DNA of 64,000 nucleotides from the NCBI RefSeq assembly GCF_011067135.1, contig NZ_JAAMOW010000001.1:620001-684000 (forward strand), written 5' to 3'. Position 1 is the stretch's first letter; each line of letters begins with the position of its first letter. This document shows positions 26,656-34,733 of this stretch, one piece after another. A program made the translations under genes and the position numbers. The notes under the pieces are model-generated. The model was not told where the DNA came from. It worked only from the letters and a program-made list of their open reading frames with translations, and searched no databases. Origin of the DNA: Solimonas terrae (GTDB lineage: Bacteria; Pseudomonadota; Gammaproteobacteria; Nevskiales; Nevskiaceae).

Positions 26656-26683
26656 CATCAGCCCGACCGGATTCAAGCAGCCG

Positions 26684-27253
26684 ATGCCGACAACTCGAGG
26701 CCGCCACAAGGCCCTAGGCGCAAGCCTTGTACTTTTGTTGAGCTTGCCCGCCGTGGCCGCCACGCCGGACATGGGCGAGCGCGCCATCAAGCTCGATCAG
26801 ACCGTCCAGGCACTGAAGGACGAAGTGCTCGAATTCAACAGCGAGGCGTCGTCTGCCGAAGTGGATGCCGTACTGCCCGCCTATGACCGCCTGAATGTCT
26901 ATCTCAGCGTCAAGGCCGGCGGTCTGCTGCTGCAGGATGTGACGGTCAAGCTCGACGATCACGCGCCGGAGGTCTATCACTACGACGAATTCGATTCGCG
27001 CGCGATTCTCGGCAAAGAGGCACTGCAGCGCCTGATCCGGGTGTCCGCCGACCCTGGCCCGCACCGCCTGCACGTCAGCTTCCACGGCAAGTTCGCCGAC
27101 GCCAAGGACAGCGATCCGCCGCTGGGCGATCAGTACGACGTGACCATCGACAAACCCGCCTATGCCACCGACGTCGAATTCATCATCGCCAGGGAAAGCC
27201 GCTTCGGCGGCAAACCGAAATTGACGATGAAGCAGTGGAGGTCGGCACGATGA
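26684..27253 (+). CDS. Secreted protein of unknown function, first gene of the TPR/AgmX operon
   Basis: 189 residues. A Sec signal peptide (LGASLVLLLSLPAVAATPD) is followed by a helical, possibly coiled-coil stretch (ERAIKLDQTVQALKDEVLEF). A beta-rich domain comes next, with VYLSVKAGGLLLQDVTVKLD and IRVSADPGPHRLHVSFHGKF. I do not recognise a named family. The second half looks like an immunoglobulin-like or PEGA-like beta sandwich, which is only an impression. Its stop overlaps the next start codon (ATGA), so it is translated with the TPR genes and is probably a periplasmic part of the same complex. Confidence 0.8.
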   Translation: MPTTRGRHKALGASLVLLLSLPAVAATPDMGERAIKLDQTVQALKDEVLEFNSEASSAEVDAVLPAYDRLNVYLSVKAGGLLLQDVTVKLDDHAPEVYHYDEFDSRAILGKEALQRLIRVSADPGPHRLHVSFHGKFADAKDSDPPLGDQYDVTIDKPAYATDVEFIIARESRFGGKPKLTMKQWRSAR

Positions 27254-29058
27254 AAGCGCGCCTCGCCCTCGCCCTCGTCACCGCACTGCTGCCGCTGGCT
27301 GCGAGCGCGGTCGAAACCTATGAACCCGGCAGTGCCGACGATCCGCAGGTTCGCCTCGCGCGCTTCCTCGACGACGACAAGCGTCATTTCTCGGCGATCG
27401 TCGAATTGCAGCAGATCGCCGGCAAGACCGATCCGCTGAAGATGCCCGCCGAATACCAGTGGCGGCTGGCCGACAACTATCTGGGTTTCGGCATGCGTGA
27501 TCGTGCCGAGGAGATCTATCGCAACCTCGCGACGATCGCGCCGGACCCGAAACGCATCGGTCAGGCCAATCTGCAGCTTGCCGAATTCGATTACGAACGC
27601 GGCTACACCGCGGAAGCGCGCGCCACGCTGTATCGCATGCGCGAAAAGCTGCCGCCGGAACTGATGCCCGACTGGCAGGATCTGCTCGGTCGCGTGCTGA
27701 TGGCGGAAGGCCGCTATGGCGAAGCCGCCGATGCCCTGCTCAAGGACGGCGACAAGCAGTCCGCCTTCACGCGTTACAACCTCGGCATCGCGCTGCTCAA
27801 CGATGGCCGCACCGTGCAGGGCCAGACGGTACTCGACAACGTCGGCACCATGCGCCCGCAGACCAGCGAGGAACTCGCGCTGCGCGACCGCGCGAATCTG
27901 ACGCTGGGCTGGCAATTCCTGCAGACGCAGCAGGGCGGCACCGCCAAGCCGGTATTCAGCCGCGTGCGCGTCGAGGGGCCATTCTCGAATCGTGCCCTGC
28001 TCGGCCTCGGTTGGGCCCAGCTCGCACCGCAGGGCTCGCGCATCCAGAAGGCCGATACGCCGGACGCCGACAGCAACAATCCGAAGAACCGGGTGCTGAC
28101 GACATTGTCGACGCTCGGTGTGCTGATTCGTCCGGGCTATCTCGACCAGGACGTCTTCGATCGCGCGGGCCTGCATTCGTTCCGCCTGCGCAACAGCGAT
28201 CCGGAAACCGAAGCGGCGCTGCGTCGCGCGCTGGTACCGTGGATCGAGCTGACCAAGCGCGACCCCATGGACCCGGCCGTCGAGGAAGCGTGGCTGGCGA
28301 TCCCTTACACGCTCGACAAGCTCGACGCCCACACCCAGGCCTTGCAGTACTACGAGAAGGCGGTCGACATCCTCGAAAACGCGCGTTCGCGGATGAACGA
28401 GGCGATGGCGTCGATCAAGCAGGGCCGCATGGTCGAGACCATCGTCCGTCGCGACCTCGACTCGGAAGCGGGCTGGGACTGGAAACTGCACGATCTGCCG
28501 GACGCACCGGAGACCTACTTCCTGCAGAACCTGCTCGCCGAGCATCGCTTCCAGGAAGCACTGAAGAATTACCGTGACCTGCGCATGCTCTCGCGCAATA
28601 TCGAAGCCTGGCGCGTACGCCTCGATGGCATCGCACACGACTACAGCACCACCGAACGCCCGGCGGGCGATGCCGACGTGCTGATCAAGCGCGCGCTCAG
28701 CGACGCCACGCCACCCTACCCGGACGTCAAGGCAACGCTGCGCTTCGACTCGCATCTGGCGGCGCCGGGCGCTTACAACGACAAGCTTTCGACCGGCAAT
28801 CCGCCGCTGCCGGCGCTGGCGCTGGCGGCCGCGCCCGCACGTTTCGACGGCCCATATGAACGCACACTGGCGCTGCAGGCGCGGGTCGGCAATCTTCGCG
28901 AACAACTGACGGCCGCCGGCGCCGACCAGGCGCAGCTGCTGCAGGACATGTCGATGCACGAACTCGAAGGTCAGCGCCAGCAGATCGAGCGCTACCTGAT
29001 CGAGGCACGTTTCGCGCTGGCGCGTCTTTACGATCGACAGAAGCAGGGCGACCAATAG
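27250..29058 (+). CDS. Large periplasmic TPR protein of the TPR/AgmX operon
   Basis: 602 residues from ATG 27250 (ATGA overlap with the previous gene). A signal peptide (MKARLALALVTALLPLAASA) leads into helical TPR-like repeats, for example YQWRLADNYLGFGMRDRAEE, ANLQLAEFDYERGYTAEARA and SAFTRYNLGIALLNDGRTVQ. The C-terminus (about 540-602) is a probable coiled coil with QQIERYLIEARFALARLYD. There is no lipobox, so it is a soluble periplasmic scaffold. Similar TPR proteins accompany ExbB/ExbD/AgmX modules in myxobacteria and other proteobacteria. The next gene starts 2 bp after the stop. Confidence 0.85.
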   Translation: MKARLALALVTALLPLAASAVETYEPGSADDPQVRLARFLDDDKRHFSAIVELQQIAGKTDPLKMPAEYQWRLADNYLGFGMRDRAEEIYRNLATIAPDPKRIGQANLQLAEFDYERGYTAEARATLYRMREKLPPELMPDWQDLLGRVLMAEGRYGEAADALLKDGDKQSAFTRYNLGIALLNDGRTVQGQTVLDNVGTMRPQTSEELALRDRANLTLGWQFLQTQQGGTAKPVFSRVRVEGPFSNRALLGLGWAQLAPQGSRIQKADTPDADSNNPKNRVLTTLSTLGVLIRPGYLDQDVFDRAGLHSFRLRNSDPETEAALRRALVPWIELTKRDPMDPAVEEAWLAIPYTLDKLDAHTQALQYYEKAVDILENARSRMNEAMASIKQGRMVETIVRRDLDSEAGWDWKLHDLPDAPETYFLQNLLAEHRFQEALKNYRDLRMLSRNIEAWRVRLDGIAHDYSTTERPAGDADVLIKRALSDATPPYPDVKATLRFDSHLAAPGAYNDKLSTGNPPLPALALAAAPARFDGPYERTLALQARVGNLREQLTAAGADQAQLLQDMSMHELEGQRQQIERYLIEARFALARLYDRQKQGDQ

Positions 29059-29060
29059 CC

Positions 29061-31946
29061 GTGACCGAGCCGATGACCCCCAAATCGCATACGCGCGCCA
29101 GCTTCCCGACTACGCTCGCGCTCGCCGCCATCGCGCAAGCCGTGCTGGCGATGTCCGCCTGCACCCCGCAGGTCGTCAAGGATTCGGCGCCGCCGATCCG
29201 CGCGACGATCGGCAAGGAAAAGGCACCGGCACCGGACGTACTGCCGATCATCAAGTCCGAAGACATCGCCCCCGACCCGCAGAAGGCGGCCGACAATTAT
29301 CGCGAACTGCTCAAGCTCAAGCCGGATGCCGAAACGCGCGACGAGTCGACGCGCCGGCTCGCCGACCTTCAGGTGCAGATGGCCGACGCCGACGGCGCCA
29401 CGCCGGAATCGGAAAAGGCCGTACACGAATCGATCAGTCTCTACAAAGGACTGCTCAAGGAGCATCCGGACGATCCCAAGAACGCCCGCATCTATTACCA
29501 GCTGGCGCGCGCCCAGCAGAATGTCGGCGAGCCGGACGCGGCGATCGACACGCTGAAGGAGCTGACCGATCGCCAGCCGGATTCGCAGATTGCCGGCGAT
29601 GCGCATTTCCGTCGCGCCGAACTGCTGTTCATCCGCACCCGCTACGCCGAAGCCGAGACCGAATACCACACGGTGATGGCGCTCAAGGACGCGACACCGT
29701 TCTTCGAGCAGGCGCAGTACAAGTACGGCTGGTCGCAGTACAAGCAAGCCAAGTACGAAGAGGCCATCAGCACCTTCTGCGACATCCTTGACCGCGAGCT
29801 GCCGCCCGGTCAGACCACCGATCCGGAAGCCGCGATCAACGGCGTCAGCAAGGGCAAACTGGATCTCGCCAAGGACTCGCTGCGCGTCATCACGCTGTCG
29901 CTGACCACCCTCGGCGGTGGTCCGGCGCTGAACGACTACCTGGCCAAGCACGGCGATCCGCGCTTCTATCCGCTGCTGTACGTCGCGCTCGGCGACGCGA
30001 TGCTGGACAAGAATCGCTACACCGACGCCGCCAACGCCAGCGCCGCATTCATCACACGCTATCCAGGCTCGCCGCTGGCCCCGACCTTCCAGACCCGCGT
30101 GATCGCCGCCTACCAGGCCGGCGGCTTCGACGATCTGGTGCTCAAGGAGAAGGAGCGCTACGTCGCCAGCTACGATCCTTCGGCCCCGTACTGGAACGGC
30201 CAGCCGGCAACACCGGAAGTGATGACCGCACTGCGCGGCCATCTCGAAGACATCGCCAAGTTCTATCACGCCGGCGCCCAGCAACAGTTGCGCGACGCCA
30301 AGACGCCGCCGGCGACACCACCGGCCGGCTTCCTGACGGCTGCCAAGAGCTACCGCCGCATCATCGAGCTGTTCCCGCAGGACCCGAAACTGCCGGACAT
30401 CAATTTCCTGCTCGGCGATGCTCTGCTCGACGGCGGCCACACGCTGGAAGCCGCGCAGGAATACAGCAAGACGGCCTACGGTTATCGACCGCACATCAAG
30501 GCTCCGGAAGCCGCGTACGCGGCCGTGCTTGCATACCAGAAGTACGCCAAGGAAGTGCCGGCCGAACAACGTCCGCAGGCGCTCAAGCTGGCGATCGACG
30601 AAAGCCTCAAGCTCGCCGACACCTATCCGGCACACGTGCAGCGCAATGCGGTACTGACTCAGACCGCCGAAGACCTGTTCGAGCTCAAGGACCACGAACG
30701 TGCGATCACGGTCGCCGACCGCGTCATCAAGGCCACCGGCAATGTCACGCCGGAACAGCAGCGTCTGGCCTGGAGCGTGACCGGCGATTCGCAATTCGCC
30801 CTCGCCCGTTATCCGCAGGCCGAAACCGCGTTCGCCGAAGAACTGAAGCGCACGCCGGCCAACACGCCGCAGAGCGCCGAAGTCACCGAGCAGCTGGCGG
30901 CGGCAATCTACAAGCAGGGCGAAGCCGCACGCACGGCCGGCGACATGAAGACCGCCGCGCAGCAGTTCCTGCGCGTCGGTCAGGTCACGCCGACCGCGAA
31001 GATCCGCGCGACCGCCGACTACGACGGCGCCGCCGCGCTGATCGCCCAGCAGGACTGGCCGCAGGCGGCACGCGTGCTGGAGAACTTCCGCAGCCTGTTC
31101 CCGGACAATCCGCTGATCGCCGATGTCGACAAGAAACTCGCCGTCGCCTACCAGAAGGACAACAAGCCGCAGCAGGCGGCGCAGGCCTACGCCCGCATCG
31201 CGCGGCGCACGAGCGAGGACACGCCGACTCGCGAGCAGGCCGCCTGGCTGACGGCAACGCTGTACGAGGAAGCCAAGTCGCCGGCCGATGCCGGCAGCGC
31301 GTACGACTACTACGTGAAGAACTTCCCGGGCACGTTCGACCGCAACGTCGAGGCCCGCAGCAAGCTGGTCGACTACGCCCGCAGCAGCGGCAACGGCGAT
31401 GCGCTGAACAGCGCGCTGCGCGAGCAGATTGCCGTCAACGACGGTGCCGGCGCGCAAGCCAGCGACCGCTCGCGCTCGCTGGCCGCCAAGGCCAGCCTCG
31501 AACTCGGCCGCATCGCGTCGCGCGACATGCAGGCGATCGCGCTGAGCGCACCGATCGAAAAGAGCCTGCCGAAACGCAAGCAGAGCATGGAGCAGGCCCT
31601 GAACTGGTTCGACAAGGCCGCCGGCTACGGCTATGCCGACGTCACGACCGCCGCCACCTTCGAGACCGGTGCGGTATACCAGAGCTTCGGACGCGCCCTG
31701 CTCGACTCGGAGCGGCCGAAAAAGCTGTCGGCGCTGGAGCTCGAACAGTACAACCTGCTGCTCGAAGAACAGGCCGAACCGTTCGAGGAAAAGGCGATCA
31801 AGACCTACGAGAACAACCTGCGCCGCATCAACCAGGGCATCTACGACGAGTGGGTCGCCAAGAGCGCCGCCCAGCTTGCCGTGCTGGCACCGGCCCAGTA
31901 CGCGAAGCGCGAACAGGGACAGGATCGTTATGAAACGCTCAATTAA
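29061..31946 (+). CDS. Very large TPR lipoprotein of the TPR/AgmX operon
   Basis: 961 residues from GTG 29061. The N-terminus has a lipoprotein signal with lipobox LAMSAC near residue 34. The rest is TPR-like helices throughout, including KNARIYYQLARAQQNVGEPD, AIDTLKELTDRQPDSQIAGD, YKYGWSQYKQAKYEEAISTF and VDKKLAVAYQKDNKPQQAAQ. The repeats with gapped spacing resemble YbgF/BamD-like outer membrane lipoproteins extended many times. It is probably anchored to the inner face of the outer membrane, where it could meet the AgmX protein. It overlaps the next gene by 17 bp. Confidence 0.88.
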   Translation: MTEPMTPKSHTRASFPTTLALAAIAQAVLAMSACTPQVVKDSAPPIRATIGKEKAPAPDVLPIIKSEDIAPDPQKAADNYRELLKLKPDAETRDESTRRLADLQVQMADADGATPESEKAVHESISLYKGLLKEHPDDPKNARIYYQLARAQQNVGEPDAAIDTLKELTDRQPDSQIAGDAHFRRAELLFIRTRYAEAETEYHTVMALKDATPFFEQAQYKYGWSQYKQAKYEEAISTFCDILDRELPPGQTTDPEAAINGVSKGKLDLAKDSLRVITLSLTTLGGGPALNDYLAKHGDPRFYPLLYVALGDAMLDKNRYTDAANASAAFITRYPGSPLAPTFQTRVIAAYQAGGFDDLVLKEKERYVASYDPSAPYWNGQPATPEVMTALRGHLEDIAKFYHAGAQQQLRDAKTPPATPPAGFLTAAKSYRRIIELFPQDPKLPDINFLLGDALLDGGHTLEAAQEYSKTAYGYRPHIKAPEAAYAAVLAYQKYAKEVPAEQRPQALKLAIDESLKLADTYPAHVQRNAVLTQTAEDLFELKDHERAITVADRVIKATGNVTPEQQRLAWSVTGDSQFALARYPQAETAFAEELKRTPANTPQSAEVTEQLAAAIYKQGEAARTAGDMKTAAQQFLRVGQVTPTAKIRATADYDGAAALIAQQDWPQAARVLENFRSLFPDNPLIADVDKKLAVAYQKDNKPQQAAQAYARIARRTSEDTPTREQAAWLTATLYEEAKSPADAGSAYDYYVKNFPGTFDRNVEARSKLVDYARSSGNGDALNSALREQIAVNDGAGAQASDRSRSLAAKASLELGRIASRDMQAIALSAPIEKSLPKRKQSMEQALNWFDKAAGYGYADVTTAATFETGAVYQSFGRALLDSERPKKLSALELEQYNLLLEEQAEPFEEKAIKTYENNLRRINQGIYDEWVAKSAAQLAVLAPAQYAKREQGQDRYETLN

Positions 31947-32601
31947 GCTCCGGACGATGCGCGCTGCGCGCGTCGCGCTGGCCTTGCTGCCGCTGCTGAT
32001 CGCGGCCTGCGGCGGCGAGCCGGTGCGTCCGGAAAATCCCGCCAGCACGCGGCCGGCGGCGCCCGCAGTCAAACCACCCGATCACGGCGATCCGCAGGCG
32101 CGCTTCGATGCCGCGCTGACGCAGATGAAGAACGGCGATGCGCAGGGTGCCGAAGATGCGTTCAAGGCCTTGACCGGCGATTTCCCGCAGTACGCGGGAC
32201 CGTGGACCAACCTCGGCATTCTCGAAGCCAAGGCCAAGAAACGGGATGCGGCGATCGCCGCGTTCACGCGCGCTGCACAGATCGATCCGAACAATGTCGT
32301 CGCATTCAACTGGCTCGGCATACTCAACCGCGAGGCCGGCGACTACGCGCGCGCCAAGCTGGCGTACGAGAAGGGGCTGGCGGTGGCGCCCGACGATGCC
32401 CTGACCCGCCTCAACTACGCGATCCTGCTCGATGAGTACCTGAAACAGCCGCAGGCAGCGCTGGAGCAGTACAAGCAGTACCTGAGCACATCGAAGAAGG
32501 AAGATCTGCGGGTGACGGCCTGGGTTGCCGAACTCGAAGCCAGAACCAAGGTCACCACAGCGCCGCCGGCCGCCGCGGCCCCGTCCGGAACGACACCATG
32601 A
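31930..32601 (+). CDS. Short TPR lipoprotein (PilF/NlpI-like) of the TPR/AgmX operon
   Basis: 223 residues from ATG 31930. The lipobox is LLIAAC (cysteine near residue 25), followed by a Pro/Ala-rich linker. About four TPRs run from residue 50 to 170 (WTNLGILEAKAKKRDAAIAA, FNWLGILNREAGDYARAKLA, LNYAILLDEYLKQPQAALEQ). A low-complexity Ala/Pro tail ends the protein. It resembles the outer membrane lipoproteins that guide assembly of secretins or envelope machines. It overlaps the genes on both sides (17 bp and 4 bp). Confidence 0.88.
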   Translation: MKRSIKLRTMRAARVALALLPLLIAACGGEPVRPENPASTRPAAPAVKPPDHGDPQARFDAALTQMKNGDAQGAEDAFKALTGDFPQYAGPWTNLGILEAKAKKRDAAIAAFTRAAQIDPNNVVAFNWLGILNREAGDYARAKLAYEKGLAVAPDDALTRLNYAILLDEYLKQPQAALEQYKQYLSTSKKEDLRVTAWVAELEARTKVTTAPPAAAAPSGTTP

Positions 32602-32975
32602 AGTCCCGTCATTTTCTGCCCCTGCCCCTGATTCTCTGCGCGCTGAGCGCGACGGTGTCGGCGCAGGACGAGATGCCGGCGGTCGCCGGCCCGGACGCGG
32701 CCACCAAGGCGATCGTCGCGCGGCCTGACAACGGCATGGCGGCAGCCGACAAGCCCGGCACCACGATCTTCGGCGAACGTGAATCGCCGATCGGCCTGTA
32801 CATCACGCCGTGGCGTGACGCCCACGCCGAGAAGGACATCGACCGTCCGGCGCGGCTCTTGCAGGAAAAAGCGGTACCGATCGACCGCACCGTTTTTGAC
32901 CGTCAGGTGGAGTACTACGAAGTCCTGACGGCCGAGTTGAAGAAGAAGGGCATCATCACGCCCGAGAAGCGCTAG
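32598..32975 (+). CDS. Small secreted protein of unknown function in the TPR/AgmX operon
   Basis: 125 residues, with ATGA overlap to the preceding gene. A signal peptide (PLPLILCALSATVSAQ) is followed by a mature part of about 103 residues. It has a distinctive FGERESPIGLYITPWRD segment and a charged helical end (DRQVEYYEVLTAELKKKGII). I recognise no family. The tight coupling to the TPR lipoprotein and the ExbB gene marks it as a likely subunit of the machine. Confidence 0.8.
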   Translation: MKSRHFLPLPLILCALSATVSAQDEMPAVAGPDAATKAIVARPDNGMAAADKPGTTIFGERESPIGLYITPWRDAHAEKDIDRPARLLQEKAVPIDRTVFDRQVEYYEVLTAELKKKGIITPEKR

Positions 32976-33047
32976 CGGAACGAGCAGCTCAACGACGAGC
33001 TGCCGACAATCTCAATTGGCAAGGCTTGACCACCGAGGACACGCAAC

Positions 33048-33677
33048 ATGGATTTCTTCGTCACCATCCTCCACTTCTTCCAGAAGGGCGGTTTCATGAT
33101 GTACCCGATCGCGATCGTGCTGGCGCTCAGCGTCGCGATCGCCATCGAACGCTGGCTGTTCCTGAGCCGCGTCGAGAGTGAAAACCGCAAGATCTGGAGC
33201 GAAGCAGCACCGCTGCTCGCCAACGGCGACATCGCCACCGTCGAACAGCTGGCGTCCGGCTCCGACACCGCAGTCGGTCGCATCCTGTCGGCCGGCGCCG
33301 CGCAGGCCAAGGTCGACCGGCATCGCAACGAGGTCGAAACCGCGACCGAAGAGGCGCTGATGGAAGTGCTGCCGGCCGTCGAGCGCCGCACGCACTACCT
33401 GGCGACGTTCTCGAACATGTCGACCCTGCTCGGCCTGCTCGGCACCGTGATCGGCCTGATCGCCGCGTTTGCCGCCCTCGGCAACGCCGATCCGACCGAG
33501 AAGGCCGACCTGCTGTCGCGCGGCATCTCCGAGGCCATGAACTGCACGGCCTTCGGCCTGATGGTCGCGATTCCGACGCTGATCGTGCATGCCTGGCTGC
33601 AGGCCAAGACCACCGAGCTGATCGACAGCCTCGAGGCCGCCTGCACCAAGTTCGTCAGCGCAGCCGCGCGCAAGTAA
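33048..33677 (+). CDS. MotA/TolQ/ExbB proton channel protein of the TPR/AgmX operon
   Basis: 209 residues. Three transmembrane helices: about 14-36 (GGFMMYPIAIVLALSVAIAI), 118-143 (STLLGLLGTVIGLIAAFAAL) and 162-184 (CTAFGLMVAIPTLIVHAWL). The ERWLFLSR turn after helix 1 is typical of ExbB and its myxobacterial relative AglR. The cytoplasmic part lies between helices 1 and 2. It would form the pentameric stator that uses proton flow with the two ExbD proteins encoded next. A 72-bp gap separates it from the previous gene, the largest within the operon. Confidence 0.95.
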   Translation: MDFFVTILHFFQKGGFMMYPIAIVLALSVAIAIERWLFLSRVESENRKIWSEAAPLLANGDIATVEQLASGSDTAVGRILSAGAAQAKVDRHRNEVETATEEALMEVLPAVERRTHYLATFSNMSTLLGLLGTVIGLIAAFAALGNADPTEKADLLSRGISEAMNCTAFGLMVAIPTLIVHAWLQAKTTELIDSLEAACTKFVSAAARK

Positions 33678-33705
33678 TCCGATCCCGTCCACAGGGGTTC
33701 CCCGG

Positions 33706-34230
33706 ATGAAAATGTCGCGCCAATCGCGCCGCCTGGAGCGCCATCAACGGATGCGCGCGCGGGCGGTGTCGCTGAACATCGTGTCGATGATCGACGTGTT
33801 CGCGGTGCTGGTGTTCTTCCTGCTGGTCAGCTCGTCGATCACCGCCGCCAAGCTCAATGTCATCAATCTCAACCTGCCCTCCCCCGATCAGCAGACGACG
33901 CCGGACAAGCCGCCGCTGCAGCTGACGATCACGCTGCACAAGAACGGTCTGGACGTGTCCGATCGCAATGGCGGCCTGCGCCGGCTCGACAACACGCCGG
34001 AGGGTTACAACCTGCAGGCGCTGTCGGACCTTCTGGTCGAGGTCAAGAAGACCGCGCCCAGCGAAGACACCGTGACGCTGCTGCTGGAGCCGGACATTCC
34101 GTACGACGACCTGATCAAGATCATGGACGCCGCACGCTTTGCGCCGGCCGAGGCGCGCGCCGCCGGCATGCCGGCTGAAATGTTCCCGAACGTCTCGCTC
34201 GGTGATGCACCGAAGGGAGACCAGCCATGA
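33706..34230 (+). CDS. ExbD/TolR family protein, first copy in the TPR/AgmX operon
   Basis: 174 residues. A basic N-terminus is followed by one transmembrane helix with the proton-carrying Asp30 (NIVSMIDVFAVLVFFLLVSS) and a periplasmic domain of about 120 residues ending in a Pro-rich tail. It is longer than the 137-residue exbD of the TonB2 operon and distinct from it in sequence. ATGA overlap with the second ExbD gene suggests the two are made together, as AglQ and AglS are in Myxococcus. Confidence 0.93.
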   Translation: MKMSRQSRRLERHQRMRARAVSLNIVSMIDVFAVLVFFLLVSSSITAAKLNVINLNLPSPDQQTTPDKPPLQLTITLHKNGLDVSDRNGGLRRLDNTPEGYNLQALSDLLVEVKKTAPSEDTVTLLLEPDIPYDDLIKIMDAARFAPAEARAAGMPAEMFPNVSLGDAPKGDQP

Positions 34231-34733
34231 GACAGCGCTCATCAGCCAAGCGCGCGCAGCGCAAGTTCCGCATGGCCGGCCGCGAAGTCGAGATGAACGT
34301 CGTCTCGCTGATCGACATCTTCGCGATCCTGGTCTTCTACCTGCTGGTCAACGCGCTCGCCGTCGAAGTGCTGCCCAGCCCGAATTCGCTGCAGCTGCCG
34401 AAATCCATCGTCAAGGAAGAGCCCAAGCAGACGCCGGTGATCGTCGTCAGCAAGAACGACATCCTCGTCGACAACGTGCGCGTCATGAGCACGTCGGATG
34501 CTTCGGCAACCGACAGCACTTTCCTGCCCGATCTGAAAGCCGAATTGCTGCGCGCGCCACTGTTGCGCGTCGACGGCGGCGACGCCACTTCGGTCACGCG
34601 TGGCGACGTCAACATCATGGCCGACAAGGCCATTCCGTACGAGGTTCTGAAGAAAGTGATGGCGACCTGTACCGAGGCGCGCTTCGCGAAGATCTCGCTG
34701 GCCGTCATCGAGAAGCACGGAGGCACGCCGTGA
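34227..34733 (+). CDS. ExbD/TolR family protein, second copy in the TPR/AgmX operon
   Basis: 168 residues. It has the same layout as the first copy: basic tail, transmembrane helix with Asp30 (NVVSLIDIFAILVFYLLVNA), then a periplasmic domain with PVIVVSKNDILVDNVRVMS. The membrane segments of the two copies are alike while the periplasmic parts diverge, so they probably form a heteromeric pair with ExbB. The GTG start of the AgmX-like gene overlaps its stop codon (GTGA). Confidence 0.93.
   Translation: MRQRSSAKRAQRKFRMAGREVEMNVVSLIDIFAILVFYLLVNALAVEVLPSPNSLQLPKSIVKEEPKQTPVIVVSKNDILVDNVRVMSTSDASATDSTFLPDLKAELLRAPLLRVDGGDATSVTRGDVNIMADKAIPYEVLKKVMATCTEARFAKISLAVIEKHGGTP

Larger units (their letters stand above)
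26254..26683. other. 430-bp intergenic region between hupB and the TPR/AgmX operon
   Basis: Non-coding and less GC-rich than its neighbours. It holds the hupB promoter on the minus strand (26398-26426) and a probable extended -10 promoter for the plus-strand operon (26647-26655). I see no convincing small gene, terminator or repeat in the rest; open frames across it have no coding character. Confidence 0.7.

Noticed and set aside
26254-26683. Possible small genes in the hupB upstream region
   Set aside because: Open frames there have poor starts and odd composition and overlap the hupB promoter.
29028-32072. Minus-strand open frame of about 1000 codons opposite the TPR lipoprotein genes
   Set aside because: It is antisense to TPR genes with lipoboxes and repeat periodicity. 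Its own translation has no recognisable domain.
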